From Streptomyces nymphaeiformis (GTDB lineage Bacteria; Actinomycetota; Actinomycetes; Streptomycetales; Streptomycetaceae): 64,000 bases of DNA. Under the pieces are notes generated by a model that saw only the letters and a list, made by a program, of their open reading frames with translations, ran no database searches and was not told where the DNA came from. A program made the translations under genes and the position numbers. Where the stretch lies: assembly GCF_014203895.1 (NCBI RefSeq), contig NZ_JACHJY010000003.1, positions 620,001 to 684,000 of the forward strand. Reading direction: 5' to 3'. Positions 35,731 to 45,578 of this stretch are shown here, piece after piece (position 1 is the first letter of the stretch; every line of letters begins with the position of its first letter).

Positions 35731-36555
35731 ATGTCCACTCCTCTGCTCCGCTCCGTCCACATCCACCCGGTGAAGGCCATGCGCGCGCTGGCCCGCACGG
35801 AGGCCGAGGTCCAGCCGTGGGGGCTGGCCGCGGACCGCCGCTGGACCGTCGTCGACGCCGCGAACAAGGTGGTGACGCAGCGCCGTCACCCGCGGATGGC
35901 GCTGGCCACGGCGGAGCCGCTGCCGGGCGGCGGGGTCTCCCTGTCCGCTCCGGGCCACGCGAGGCTGGAGGTCGAGGTACCGCACTCCTCGACCACGGTC
36001 GCGGTGGAGATCTTCGACAAGTTCGTGGAGGCGGTCCCGGCCGACCCCGCCGCGGCCGCCTGGCTCTCGGCGTACCTGGAGAGCGACGTACGGCTCGTGC
36101 ACATGGACGCGCCCGAGCACCGGCGGCCGGTCGACCCCGACTACGCGCTGCCCGGCGAGACCGTGAGCTTCGCGGACGGCTATCCGCTGCTCGTCACCAC
36201 CACCGCCTCGCTCGACGCCCTCAACTCGCTGATAGCCCAGGGCGACCACGCCGACGAGGGCCCGCTGCCGATGAACCGGTTCCGGCCGAACCTGGTGATC
36301 GAGGGAACCGCCCCCTGGGCGGAGGACGGCTGGAAGCGGCTCGCCGTCGGAGAGGTCACCTTCCGGGTCGCCAGGCCCTGCGGGCGCTGCGTCGTGACCA
36401 CGACGGACCAGCTCACCGCCGAGCGGGGCAAGGAGCCGCTGCGGACCCTCGCCAAGCACCGCACGAGCGACGGCCGGGTCAACTTCGGCCAGAACCTCGT
36501 CCCCGAGCACACCGGCACGGTCCGGGTCGGCGACGCGGTGAAGATCCTGGACTGA
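35731..36555 (+). CDS. MOSC-domain protein
   Basis: A 274-residue protein with an N-terminal MOSC beta-barrel domain (LRSVHIHPVKAMRALARTEA, GLAADRRWTVVDAANKVVTQ) and a C-terminal MOSC domain (MNRFRPNLVIEG, VARPCGRCVVTTTD with the conserved Cys). Relatives bind molybdenum cofactor and reduce N-hydroxylated compounds (YiiM, YcbX and mARC group). Its exact reaction is unknown. Confidence 0.87.
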   Translation: MSTPLLRSVHIHPVKAMRALARTEAEVQPWGLAADRRWTVVDAANKVVTQRRHPRMALATAEPLPGGGVSLSAPGHARLEVEVPHSSTTVAVEIFDKFVEAVPADPAAAAWLSAYLESDVRLVHMDAPEHRRPVDPDYALPGETVSFADGYPLLVTTTASLDALNSLIAQGDHADEGPLPMNRFRPNLVIEGTAPWAEDGWKRLAVGEVTFRVARPCGRCVVTTTDQLTAERGKEPLRTLAKHRTSDGRVNFGQNLVPEHTGTVRVGDAVKILD

Positions 36556-36587
36556 CCGGACTGACCGGACTGACCGGACCGACCGGA
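36552..36587. repeat. 9-bp tandem repeat after the MOSC gene
   Basis: Four copies of CTGACCGGA (the last with one change) run from the stop codon of the MOSC gene into the gap. Each copy carries a TGA in the same frame. It probably arose by slippage. Confidence 0.75.
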
Positions 36588-36667
36588 CCGCCGGCCACCG
36601 GTCCCGCATCACTTTTCCCCGGCCCGACAGGCGGGGAACCCGGGCCCGGGGCACACTCGTTGGAGGC

Positions 36668-36697
36668 ATGGTGAACATCGAGGCGGTGTACAACTAG
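36668..36697 (+). CDS. Possible 9-residue leader ORF
   Basis: ATG GTG AAC ATC GAG GCG GTG TAC AAC TAG encodes MVNIEAVYN, preceded by GGAGG. The best spacing is to the in-frame GTG at 36671. It ends 11 bp before the next gene. It could be a leader peptide, or a chance frame in promoter DNA. Confidence 0.25.
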   Translation: MVNIEAVYN

Positions 36698-36708
36698 GGG
36701 GTCCAGAC

Positions 36709-37317
36709 GTGCGCGCAGCCACCGGACTCTGGCGCTGGCGGCACAATCCCCTGCGCCGGACCACTGATCTCGCCGAGGCGTGGGTCGCCTTCGCGGCGAT
36801 CGTCCTGCTCTGCCTCCTGGTGCCGCTGACCGGCTGGGTGGCCGGCTCCTCCGCGTACGGTTCGCTGTCGCGCGCGGTGCGTACGCAGCAGGCGCAGCGG
36901 CTGCCGACGACCGCCCGGGTGGTGCGGCTCGCCGACGGGCCCGTGAGCGGCCCCAAGTCCGTCGAGACCGCCGGGGAGGAGCGGCTGCGGCGCTCGGTCG
37001 TGGCCCGCTGGACCGCACCGGACGGCTCGGCCCGCACGGGCACGGTGGCGACGGCCCGGCAGCACTCCGCGCCCGGCGCCTCCTTCCGGCTCTGGACGGA
37101 CCGGGGCGGGCACCCGGTGGCGCCGCCGATGCAGCCGGGGACGGCTCGCGCGCACGCGTTCATCGCCGGTCTGACGGCCGCGCTCCTCGCCGGTCTCCTG
37201 GTGGAGCTCGTCCGCCGCCTCGCCGTCCGAAGACTGGTGCTGCGGAGGTACGCGCGCCTCGACCGCGCCTGGGCGGCGGCGGGTCCCGACTGGGGCCGTA
37301 CGGGGACGGGGAGCTGA
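36709..37317 (+). CDS. Rv1733c-like membrane protein
   Basis: A 202-residue protein with a basic N-terminus (RWRHNPLRRTTDLAEAW). Two membrane helices (VAFAAIVLLCLLVPLTGWVA and AFIAGLTAALLAGLLVELV) flank an exported beta-rich loop of about 90 residues. This layout matches the Rv1733c family of actinobacteria, which has no known function. It starts at a GTG. Confidence 0.8.
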   Translation: MRAATGLWRWRHNPLRRTTDLAEAWVAFAAIVLLCLLVPLTGWVAGSSAYGSLSRAVRTQQAQRLPTTARVVRLADGPVSGPKSVETAGEERLRRSVVARWTAPDGSARTGTVATARQHSAPGASFRLWTDRGGHPVAPPMQPGTARAHAFIAGLTAALLAGLLVELVRRLAVRRLVLRRYARLDRAWAAAGPDWGRTGTGS

Positions 37318-37531
37318 CCCGCCCGCACGGCCGCGCGGCGTCCGAGTTCGACCGGTCCACGACCGGGTCCGACCGGTCCGGACCGCCCCGGACCGGCGGT
37401 GACGCGTCCCGGGCGGCGGTCGGCCCCCGGTACGCCCGGGGGCCGGCGACCCGTCAACCCGGCGGCGCCGCGCGCGCTACGGTGGGGCATCGGATCAGCG
37501 GCGAGGCATGAGGCGGGGGCAGGACACACCC

Positions 37532-39937
37532 ATGGCACAGGGCACGGTCCAGGTGACGCACACCGGCACATCGCGGTGGCGGCGCCGCACGGGTGAGTAC
37601 CCCTCCCTCGCCGCCGCCCTTGAGGCCGCGGGCGACGGGGACGTCCTCACCGTCGCGCCCGGCACCTACCGGGAGAACCTCGTGATCCGACGGGCCGTCA
37701 CCCTGCGCGGCCCCGAGGGCGGGGTCGGCTCGGTGCGGATCGCGCCCCCGGACGGGGTGCCCCTGACCCTCCGCGCCTCCGTCACCGTGCAGGACCTGCA
37801 CATCGAGGGGCAGGACGTGGCCGCGCCCGCGCTGCTCGTCGAGGACGGCACGCCCGAGCTGCTCGACCTGCGGATCATGACCCGCTCGGCCGCCGGGATC
37901 GAGGTGCGGGGCGCCGGCCGGCCGACGGCCCGCCGCTGCACGGTCGACAATCCGGCCGGGGTCGGCATCGCCGTGCTCGACGGCGCGGGCGGGGTGTTCG
38001 AGGAGTGCGAGGTGGTCTCCGCCGGGCAGGCGGGCGTCTCCGTGCGCGGCGGCGCGCATCCGCGGCTCGAACGCTGCCGGGTGCACCACGCCTCCGGTGC
38101 GGGGATCGCCGTGTCCGGCGAGGGCAGCGGCCTGGAGGGCGTCGGCTGCGAGGTGTACGAGATCAAGGGCGCCGGTCTGCAGATCGCGGCCCGCGCGAGC
38201 GCCCACCTCACCGACTCCTCCGTGCACCGCACCTCGGCGGACGGCATCACGCTCGACACGGACGCGGTGCTCACGCTCTCCGACTGCGACATCCACGACG
38301 TCCCGGAGAACGCGGTCGACCTGCGCTCGCGTTCGGTCCTGACGCTGACCCGGTCGACCGTCCGCCGCTTCGGGCGCAACGGCCTGTCGGTGTGGGACCC
38401 GGGGACGCGGGTGGACGCCAACCAGTGCGAGATCCACGACAGTACGGGCGACTACCCGGCGGTGTGGGTGAGCGACGGGGCGACCGCCGTCCTCGACGCC
38501 TGCCGGGTGCACGACGTCCCGGACGCGCTGTTCGTCCTGGACCGCGGCTCGCGCGTCGACGTCGTCGACAGCGATCTGACGCAGGTGCGGAACACGGCGG
38601 TGTCGGTGAGCGACGGGGCCACGGCCCAGCTCGACGACTGCCGGATCCGGGAGGCCTCCACGGGCGCCTGGTTCCGGGACCACGGCAGCGGCGGCACCCT
38701 CGGCGGCTGCACGATCGACTCGGTGCAGACCGGCGTCATCGTCACCAAGGGCGCCGACCCCACGATCGACCGGTGCGTGGTCACCTCGCCCGCCGAGGCC
38801 GGCTTCTACGTGTCGGCGGAGGGCCGCGGCTCCTTCCACGGCTGCCGGGTGACGGGCAGCGGAGGGTACGGCTTCCACGTCACGGACGGCTGCCGGACGA
38901 CCCTGCGCAAATGCCGTACGGAGCGGTGCGCGCGCGGCGGTTACGAGTTCCCCGAGGAGGGCGCGAGCGCGGAGGACTGCACCAGCGACGAGAGCGCCGT
39001 CCGCTCCTCCGTGCCCGACGGCGGCACGGTCCTGACGGCCACGCAGTCGGCGGGGCTGCTCGGCACCGTGCCCCCGCCGCGCCCCCCGGTGGCGGTGCCG
39101 GCCGCGCCGGAGCCCGCCCCCGAGGCCCGCTCCTCGCAGGACGTGCTCGGCGAGCTGGACGCCCTGGTGGGTCTGGAGAGCGTCAAGCTGGAGGTGCGGA
39201 CCCTCACCAACATGATCGAGGTGGGGCGCCGGCGCCAGGAGGCGGGCCTCAAGGCCGCCTCGGTCCGCCGCCATCTGGTCTTCACGGGCAACCCGGGCAC
39301 GGGCAAGACGACGGTCGCCCGGCTGTACGGCGAGATCCTCGCCTCGCTCGGGGTCCTGGAGCGCGGGCACCTGGTGGAGGTCTCCCGGGTGGACCTGGTC
39401 GGCGAGCACATCGGCTCGACCGCGATCCGCACGCAGGAGGCCTTCGACCGGGCGCGCGGCGGCGTCCTCTTCGTCGACGAGGCGTACGCGCTGTCGCCGG
39501 AGGACTCCGGGCGGGACTTCGGCCGCGAGGCCATCGACACGCTGGTGAAGCTGATGGAGGACCACCGGGACGCGGTGGTGGTCATCGTCGCCGGGTACAC
39601 GGCGGAGATGGAGCGCTTCCTCACCGTCAACCCGGGAGTGGCCTCGCGCTTCTCGCGGACCATCACCTTCGGCGACTACGAGCCGGAGGAACTGCTCCGG
39701 ATCGTCGGCCAGCAGGCCGACGAGCACGAGTACCGGCTCGCCCCGGGCACGGACGAAGCGCTCCTCACGTACTTCGAGAAGCTGCCCAAGGGCCCGGCGT
39801 TCGGCAACGGCCGGACGGCGCGGGGGACCTTCGAGTCGATGGTGGAGCGGCACGCCGGCCGGGTCGCCGTGCTCGCCGAGGCGAGCACGGACGACCTGAC
39901 CCTGCTCTACCCGGAGGACCTGCCCGACCTCCCCTGA
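37532..39937 (+). CDS. Beta-helix/AAA+ ATPase fusion protein
   Basis: An 801-residue protein with two parts. Residues 1 to about 480 form a right-handed parallel beta-helix with many short turns of the form ...[10 protein letters not shown]... and ...[17 protein letters not shown].... Residues 535-801 form a CbbX/SpoVK-type AAA+ ATPase: Walker A GNPGTGKT (586-593), Walker B GGVLFVDE (643-650) and an arginine-finger region ASRFSR. A Pro/Ala linker lies between. The AAA+ half resembles EccA and CbbX remodelling ATPases; the beta-helix may bind a surface or polymer. The start could also be ATG 37508. The 3' end overlaps the convergent hydrolase gene by 31 bp. Confidence 0.85.
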   Translation: MAQGTVQVTHTGTSRWRRRTGEYPSLAAALEAAGDGDVLTVAPGTYRENLVIRRAVTLRGPEGGVGSVRIAPPDGVPLTLRASVTVQDLHIEGQDVAAPALLVEDGTPELLDLRIMTRSAAGIEVRGAGRPTARRCTVDNPAGVGIAVLDGAGGVFEECEVVSAGQAGVSVRGGAHPRLERCRVHHASGAGIAVSGEGSGLEGVGCEVYEIKGAGLQIAARASAHLTDSSVHRTSADGITLDTDAVLTLSDCDIHDVPENAVDLRSRSVLTLTRSTVRRFGRNGLSVWDPGTRVDANQCEIHDSTGDYPAVWVSDGATAVLDACRVHDVPDALFVLDRGSRVDVVDSDLTQVRNTAVSVSDGATAQLDDCRIREASTGAWFRDHGSGGTLGGCTIDSVQTGVIVTKGADPTIDRCVVTSPAEAGFYVSAEGRGSFHGCRVTGSGGYGFHVTDGCRTTLRKCRTERCARGGYEFPEEGASAEDCTSDESAVRSSVPDGGTVLTATQSAGLLGTVPPPRPPVAVPAAPEPAPEARSSQDVLGELDALVGLESVKLEVRTLTNMIEVGRRRQEAGLKAASVRRHLVFTGNPGTGKTTVARLYGEILASLGVLERGHLVEVSRVDLVGEHIGSTAIRTQEAFDRARGGVLFVDEAYALSPEDSGRDFGREAIDTLVKLMEDHRDAVVVIVAGYTAEMERFLTVNPGVASRFSRTITFGDYEPEELLRIVGQQADEHEYRLAPGTDEALLTYFEKLPKGPAFGNGRTARGTFESMVERHAGRVAVLAEASTDDLTLLYPEDLPDLP

Positions 39938-42288
39938 TCGGCGACGGTCTCGGTGCGCTGGTGGGGAAGGGCCGGCGGGAGCCGGTCGAGGAGCGCGGAG
40001 CGGCAGCGGGCGAACGCCGGATCGGCCTGGTAGTCGGAGTGGGCCAGGATCGGTTCGGGCAGCGGGTGTTCGCGGGTGCGGCCGTACGCGACGGGGTCGA
40101 GCAGCACCGCCGCGTCGACGGCCGGACGGCCGTCCTCCGCGGGGACCCGGACGGGACCGCCGATCGGGTCCGTGGAGCGGTACAGATTGCTCCAGCAGTG
40201 CATCGTGCGGTTCAGGCCGCGCAGCGCCTCGGGCCCGAAGTAGGCGGGGAACCAGCGGCCGTACAGCCGCTCCAGGGGTGAGCCGTACGTGAGCAGGGCG
40301 ACCCGGCTCCGGGTGGCGGGCTGCAGCTGCCAGACGGCGGCCGCGGCCAGGACGCTGCCCTGGGAGTGCCCGGAGATGACGAGCCGGCCGCCGGTGCTGC
40401 GGGTCCAGGAGCTCATCCGCCAGGTGAGGTCGGGGACCGCGCGCTCGGCGTAGCAGGGCGGCGCGAAGGGATGGGCGGCTCGGGGCCAGAAGGTGCCGAC
40501 GTCCCAGAGGATGCCGATGGTGCGGCGGGCGGAGGCGTCCCTGTAGGCGCGGCGGCCCCAGGTGACGAAGAGCAGGAAACCGAAGCCGATCATCCACGAG
40601 CCGAGGGCCTGGGTGACGGAGGCGAGGGAGGCGATCGCGGGGTGGGCCCCGTCGAAGGCCCGGCCCGGGACGTTTCCGCTGGCCCAGGCGCCCGCGACGG
40701 ACGCGGCCCCGAGGAGCAGGGTCGCGCCGGAGACGACGCCGACGAGGACGGGCGCGGAGTCGGTGAGCGAGGCGCGGGCCCGGCCGGCCGCGATCTGTCC
40801 CGTACGGACCGGGTCGGGTTCGTCGGCGGCGTCGTAGTCGGCCTCGACGGCGGCACGCAGGCGCCGGGCGTCCAGGACGGTCCGGGCGGCGAGGAGGGCG
40901 GCGGGCACGAGGAGCAGCAGGAGGAGGACGGGGATGACCGAGGCCTGCCAGCTGAGGAGGACGGGCGGGCCGATCCGGACCGCATCCCGGCCCGCCGACC
41001 CGTCGAGCCAGTCGGCGACGCGCTGCGCCACTCCCCCGGACATGACGCCGCCGAGCGCGCACGCCAGCATGGCGACCGCGGGCCCGCCGAGTCCGCGCAG
41101 GGCGGTACGGGGGTCCCTGCGGGGCCGCTGGAGGAGCAGGGCGACGACCCCGAGCCCGACGACGAGGCCGCCCTGGACGAGGGTGAGGGCGCCGAACACG
41201 GCGTCACCGGGGAGGGTTCCGGAGGAGGTCCAGCCGGGCCGGGACCAGCCGGCGTGCACGGCGGTGAGCGCGAGCACGGCGAGGGAGGCGGCGGGCAGCC
41301 AGGAGACCAGGGCCCGTTCGACGCGCAGGTCGAGCCGGCGCTCGCTGCGGCCGCGCCGGCAGACCACCCAGAGCACGACGACGGCGAGGACGGCGACGGC
41401 CGCCCGGAGCGCCCAGCCGAGGACGGTGAGGAGGCCGGGGGCGCCGGCGTCGTGGCGGGTGGTGGCCGTGACGAGGGCGGCGGCGACGGTGAGGAACCCG
41501 GCGGCGGTGTGGGCGGCCCTCAGGCGGGCGACGAGCCGGCGGCCGTACCAGAAGCCGGGGCGGCCCAGCGCGGGGCGGAGCTCCACGGGACCCGCCGGTT
41601 CGGCGGCGTCCGCGGCCTCGGTGTCGGCCTGGGGCTCCACGACGGGGGCGTCGTACCCGGTGGGCGGGCGCTGCGCCTCGTACGCGCTCCAGGTCCGGTT
41701 CGAGAGGTACCAGAGCAGTCCGACGAGCGCGGTGGGCACGAGGGCGGCGAGGGCGAGGCGGCGGCCCGGCACGGACCACCAGCCGCCGCGGTCGGCGGAG
41801 AGGAAGCCGAGCCAGGAGTAGGCGTCGGTGCAGGCGGTGGTGGCGGCGCACTGCCAGGCCGTCAGATCGAGCGCCACCTCGCAGGCGGCGGCGGTGAGGA
41901 GGACGGTGAGCGTGAGGGCGACGAGCCGGACGAGGACCCCGTACAGCCGGACGAGGCCCGGCCTGCCCTGGGCGGGCGGCCGCATCCAGTGCGCCAGGTT
42001 GGCCACCATGAAGGGCAGGAGCAGCAGCCAGAGGGCGCGGGCGCCGTCGCCCGAGGTCAGGTTGGACCAGCAGTACGCCTCCGGGACGGGGCGCGCCGCG
42101 TACCGCTCGGGATGCTCCTCGGCGTCGAGGTCCTCGCCGCGCCGGTACATGGCGGCGGTCCGGTCGCCGGTGACCCGCACGGTCCTGGGGTCGTCGAGCA
42201 TCGACTCGGGGGTGGCTCCGCCGACTCCGTGGACGAGGAGTTCGAGCGCCGCGCCCCCGCTCTGCGGGGCAGGTGTGGCAGGGGACAC
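39907..42288 (-). CDS. Large membrane protein with alpha/beta-hydrolase motifs
   Basis: A 793-residue protein. The N-terminus has [11 protein letters not shown] (residues 15-24), typical of the first strand and oxyanion loop of alpha/beta hydrolases. About eight hydrophobic segments follow, for example [20 protein letters not shown] and [18 protein letters not shown]. Near the C-terminus [20 protein letters not shown] is a nucleophile elbow. DPIGGPVRV and [11 protein letters not shown] may supply the acid and His. It looks like a membrane-embedded lipase or esterase-like protein. It converges with the beta-helix ATPase gene. Confidence 0.75.
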   Translation of the reverse strand: MSPATPAPQSGGAALELLVHGVGGATPESMLDDPRTVRVTGDRTAAMYRRGEDLDAEEHPERYAARPVPEAYCWSNLTSGDGARALWLLLLPFMVANLAHWMRPPAQGRPGLVRLYGVLVRLVALTLTVLLTAAACEVALDLTAWQCAATTACTDAYSWLGFLSADRGGWWSVPGRRLALAALVPTALVGLLWYLSNRTWSAYEAQRPPTGYDAPVVEPQADTEAADAAEPAGPVELRPALGRPGFWYGRRLVARLRAAHTAAGFLTVAAALVTATTRHDAGAPGLLTVLGWALRAAVAVLAVVVLWVVCRRGRSERRLDLRVERALVSWLPAASLAVLALTAVHAGWSRPGWTSSGTLPGDAVFGALTLVQGGLVVGLGVVALLLQRPRRDPRTALRGLGGPAVAMLACALGGVMSGGVAQRVADWLDGSAGRDAVRIGPPVLLSWQASVIPVLLLLLLVPAALLAARTVLDARRLRAAVEADYDAADEPDPVRTGQIAAGRARASLTDSAPVLVGVVSGATLLLGAASVAGAWASGNVPGRAFDGAHPAIASLASVTQALGSWMIGFGFLLFVTWGRRAYRDASARRTIGILWDVGTFWPRAAHPFAPPCYAERAVPDLTWRMSSWTRSTGGRLVISGHSQGSVLAAAAVWQLQPATRSRVALLTYGSPLERLYGRWFPAYFGPEALRGLNRTMHCWSNLYRSTDPIGGPVRVPAEDGRPAVDAAVLLDPVAYGRTREHPLPEPILAHSDYQADPAFARCRSALLDRLPPALPHQRTETVADQGRSGRSSG

Positions 42289-42422
42289 TGAGGGGACTTC
42301 CTCTCAGAGTGGGAAGATGCGACGTCGGCAACAGGATCGCGGACGGCCGTGCGACCGCGCACGGACTCTCACCGAATCCGACACTCATCCCCTTGTCTCC
42401 TGCGGAAGGACCGGCCCCGGCG

Positions 42423-43247
42423 GTGACTGACAACCAGAACCTCCTCGCCGAGCAGCGGCGTGCCCTGATCCTCGACGAGGTACGTCGGCGTGGCGGTGTG
42501 CGGGTCAACGAACTCACCCGCCGGCTGAACGTCTCGGACATGACGATCCGCCGCGACCTGGACGCGCTGGCCCGGCAGGGCATGGTCGCCAAGGTGCACG
42601 GCGGGGCCGTTCCGGTGGCGGAGGCCAGCACCCACGAGCCGGGCTTCGAGGCCAAGTCGGTGCTCGAACCGAGCGCCAAGGACGAGATCGCCCGCACGGC
42701 GGCGGCCCTGGTCGCGCCGGGCACGGCCATCGCCCTGTCCGGCGGGACGACCACCTACGCGCTCGCCCGGCACCTGCTCGACGTGCCGGACCTGACGGTG
42801 GTGACCAACTCGGTGCGGGTCGCCGACGTGTTCCACGAGGCGCAGCAGACGGGCGGCGGGGGCGAGGCGCGGCGCGGGGCGGCGACGGTCGTCCTGACCG
42901 GCGGGGTCCGCACGCCGTCCGACGCGCTGGTGGGTCCGGTCGCGGACCGGGCGATCCGCTCGCTCCACTTCGACCTGCTCTTCCTCGGCGTGCACGGCGT
43001 GTCGGTGGAGGCCGGCCTGTCCACGCCGAACCTGGCGGAGGCCGAGACCAACACGTGCCTGATGCGCTCGGCGCGCCGGGTCGTGCTGGTCGCGGACCAC
43101 ACCAAGTGGGGGACGGTGGGCCTGAGTTCCTTCGCGACGCTCGACGAGGTCGACACGTGGGTGACGGACCGCGGCCTGCCGGACGGCGTCCGGTCCGAGG
43201 TGACGGAGTACGTACCGGGCCTGCTGGTGGCGAACGAGCAGTCCTGA
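42423..43247 (+). CDS. DeoR-family regulator
   Basis: A 274-residue DeoR/GlpR-type regulator. The N-terminal helix-turn-helix reads VRVNELTRRLNVSDMTIRRD and continues LDALARQGMVAKVHGGAVP. The sugar-phosphate-binding domain shows ALSGGTTTYALARHL and LLFLGVHGVSVEAGLSTPN. The GTG at 42423 follows a GGAAGGA sequence. It is divergent from the hydrolase gene. Such proteins usually sense sugar phosphates; no sugar operon is adjacent. Confidence 0.88.
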   Translation: MTDNQNLLAEQRRALILDEVRRRGGVRVNELTRRLNVSDMTIRRDLDALARQGMVAKVHGGAVPVAEASTHEPGFEAKSVLEPSAKDEIARTAAALVAPGTAIALSGGTTTYALARHLLDVPDLTVVTNSVRVADVFHEAQQTGGGGEARRGAATVVLTGGVRTPSDALVGPVADRAIRSLHFDLLFLGVHGVSVEAGLSTPNLAEAETNTCLMRSARRVVLVADHTKWGTVGLSSFATLDEVDTWVTDRGLPDGVRSEVTEYVPGLLVANEQS

Positions 43248-43319
43248 GCCCCGCGTTGCGGCCTGCGCCCCGCCGTCGTGGCCGCCCGTCTCTGCCTCCT
43301 CCGGTCGGGCCGGGCCTCC

Positions 43320-44309
43320 TCACCCTTGGGGCGGGCGGTCGTGACCTGCCTTTCTCTCCACCTTGCGCTTCCTCCTGTCCCCTTCGACCTCCTTGACGTT
43401 CCAGGGGCCGGAGACGACGGAGGGGACCTCACCGGAGACCACGGAGGACAGCGGCCGGCCGTCTTCGTCGTAGACGGTGGCGACGTCCGTCAGCTGCCAG
43501 AAGAAGTTGAGCTCGGAGTGCTCACCGAGGTTCTGGTAGGTGCTGGAGACGAAGGACGTCGTCTGCGTGGACACGGTGAGCTGCTGGCTGGTGGTGGACG
43601 ACTCGCTCAGGGAGGCGGAGACGGACGCGCTGAACGGCCCCCATCCGGCGCCGGCACTCACGCCGACGGACGCGTTGGTGGTCTCGGAGTCCGAACTGCT
43701 CTCCTGTACGCCCTGGCTGACGGTGTAGCTGACGGTCCGGGTCTCCCCCGGGGCGAGGCTGTACGACTCCCCCGTGCAGTGCCAGAACTGTTCACGGGTG
43801 ACGGCCACACCGAGCGCGGCCTGGTCGTCCGCCCACGTGGTCACCGGGGTGCGGGCCGTGGTGCCGTGCTGGACGAGACCGGTGGCCACCAGGACACTCG
43901 GTCCGTCCTGCGGGACGAGCATGTCCGCGCTGGGCTCGGGGATCGGTCCGATGTCGTTGGGGTCCAGCAGGTCGAACCCCGAGAAGGTCATGGTGCTCTT
44001 GCCGCCGGGATTCTGCAGGACGGCGGCGAAGGCACCGGAGTAGTGGGACTTGGCCAGCCAGTAGCTCTCGGCCCAGCAGTCGCCGGTGATCACGGCGTTG
44101 TCGCCGTCGGCCCCCATGACGAGGCCCGGCAGACCCGCGGTCCAGTTCCCGTCGGTGTCGGGCCCGCACAGGTCGCCGGCCTGGTCGACGTAGAAGATGT
44201 CGAGGGGGATCGTGAGGTCGTTGATGACCAGGACCGAGGCCCTGGCCTTCCTGGGGGGTGAGACGAGGGTCCCGTCGAGGGCCGCCAGGTAGTTGTCGTT
44301 CATGCGCAT
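43320..44309 (-). CDS. Aerolysin-like pore-former candidate, copy 1
   Basis: A 329-residue protein without a signal peptide. The first half is a beta-rich domain (ASVLVINDLTIPLDIFYVDQ). Residues about 185-260 hold a Ser/Thr-rich alternating stretch: VSYTVSQGVQESSSDSETT, SVGVSAGAGWGPFSASVSAS and SLSESSTTSQQLTVSTQTTS. Such amphipathic strands are typical of aerolysin/ETX-MTX2 beta-pore-forming proteins. The tail is basic (DRRKRKVERK). It is the last gene of a four-gene minus-strand cluster and is paralogous to 45579-46550, sharing the MRMND start and the GWGPFSAS block. The pore-forming role is inference from composition. Confidence 0.6.
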   Translation of the reverse strand: MRMNDNYLAALDGTLVSPPRKARASVLVINDLTIPLDIFYVDQAGDLCGPDTDGNWTAGLPGLVMGADGDNAVITGDCWAESYWLAKSHYSGAFAAVLQNPGGKSTMTFSGFDLLDPNDIGPIPEPSADMLVPQDGPSVLVATGLVQHGTTARTPVTTWADDQAALGVAVTREQFWHCTGESYSLAPGETRTVSYTVSQGVQESSSDSETTNASVGVSAGAGWGPFSASVSASLSESSTTSQQLTVSTQTTSFVSSTYQNLGEHSELNFFWQLTDVATVYDEDGRPLSSVVSGEVPSVVSGPWNVKEVEGDRRKRKVERKAGHDRPPQG

Positions 44310-44357
44310 GGTGAGCTCCGATCACCTGCCGCGCATCCGCGCGCGAGGCAGAGCCAC

Positions 44358-45527
44358 TCAGAATTCGGGTTCGTCGGTGAGGTAGTAGAGGCGTGGGCCC
44401 CGCTCGGTGTGGACGAGGGCCAACGGTCCCTGCGGGGCCACCCCGGCGGGGGCCGGAAGTTTCAGATCGGCGGTCAGGTCCCACCACTGCCGGTCCGACT
44501 CCGGTCCCCTCCACAGGGCGAGGTGGTCGTCCTCGTCCACGTAGGACACCCAGGGGCGGTGGTCGGTGCTCGCCGCGCATGCGACGGAGCTGTTGGCGGC
44601 CACCACCGGACGGGCTCCCTTCCGGGTCGTGTAGATGTCCTGGGTGTCCCAGCCGGACCCGGATTTCGCCCAGAGCGGTTCGGCTGCCCGGCCGCAGAGG
44701 GCGACGCCCTCCACGGCACGGTCGGCCGGCGCGGCCGCGAGCGGGCTTCCGTCCTCGAGCTGTCTGACGCCTTTCCCGCCGAGGTTCTGCGACCGCCACG
44801 TGTTCTTCTCGTCCCCGTAACCCATCATCTCGATGAGGTTGTCGTCGGTGTCCGCGTAGTAGACGCGCCGGCGGTCGTTGCCCCACCCCACGGCGGTCAG
44901 CCCGCTGAGCGGGGAGGCCGAGGGGAGCTTTGCGAAGGCCGTGAGATCGGTGATCCTAGTCACCGGCTGCCCGAAGCCCTCCACCTCGATGACGTGATGG
45001 TGCTTGTCGAAGAAGTAGACGAAACGGCCCCTGCCGTTCTGCAACGCGGCCAGCGGGCTGTACGCCGGGACCTTGGGGATGCGGCGCTTCACCATGAAGG
45101 TCCAGGTGCCCCTGGCCTTCATGACGACGAGATTGCCGTCCTCCTCCACGTAGTAGAGCATCATCGTCCTGGACCGCGTCCCGGCGACGGCGAACGGACT
45201 GTTCCACGCGGCCACGGGAACCCCGATGCGGCTGGTGAGGTTCTTGTAGCCCCAGGCGCTTCCGTCGGTCCTCAGTTCGATGATGGCGCCGTCGGTGTCC
45301 GCGTAGTAGACGCACCGACTGTCCGATCCCCATCCGATGGCGACGAATCCGCTGGTCAGGGCCGGAAAGGGGGCGGGTCTCGCAATGCCGCGCCCCTCGT
45401 CGCCGGCCGCGGCGATGTTGAGGTTGGTCCACTGGAACGAGCCGTCCGGCTCCTGGGCCACTTCGATGACCGCCGTGTAGCCGCCACCCGGCATCACGCC
45501 TGTGGGGCGGGCGCCCGCTGTCGCCAT
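44358..45527 (-). CDS. Lectin-like beta-propeller protein, copy 1
   Basis: A 389-residue protein made of five or six repeats about 55 residues long. Each has a core like RCVYYADTDGAIIEL, MMLYYVEEDGNLVVM, RFVYFFDKHHHVIEV, RRVYYADTDDNLIEM, WVSYVDEDDHLALW, and a final RLYYLTDEPEF. The pattern, with Trp between repeats, resembles fungal fucose-binding AAL/PVL-type propellers. No signal peptide is seen. It lies 48 bp upstream of the paired aerolysin-like gene. Sugar binding is inferred. Confidence 0.65.
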   Translation of the reverse strand: MATAGARPTGVMPGGGYTAVIEVAQEPDGSFQWTNLNIAAAGDEGRGIARPAPFPALTSGFVAIGWGSDSRCVYYADTDGAIIELRTDGSAWGYKNLTSRIGVPVAAWNSPFAVAGTRSRTMMLYYVEEDGNLVVMKARGTWTFMVKRRIPKVPAYSPLAALQNGRGRFVYFFDKHHHVIEVEGFGQPVTRITDLTAFAKLPSASPLSGLTAVGWGNDRRRVYYADTDDNLIEMMGYGDEKNTWRSQNLGGKGVRQLEDGSPLAAAPADRAVEGVALCGRAAEPLWAKSGSGWDTQDIYTTRKGARPVVAANSSVACAASTDHRPWVSYVDEDDHLALWRGPESDRQWWDLTADLKLPAPAGVAPQGPLALVHTERGPRLYYLTDEPEF

Positions 45528-45578
45528 GATCTCCTCCAGCTGTCGGTGGGTGTACCTCGCCTCGGGCCGTCTTGTCCC

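Noticed and set aside
37320..37500. GACCGGTCC-rich gap considered as an operator cluster
   Set aside because: The copies are irregular and GC-rich in a GC-rich background; no consistent spacing or palindrome beyond chance.
38005..40281. Long plus-strand frame overlapping the beta-helix ATPase
   Set aside because: Shadow frame rich in Arg, Gly and Pro; the real domains are in the other frame.
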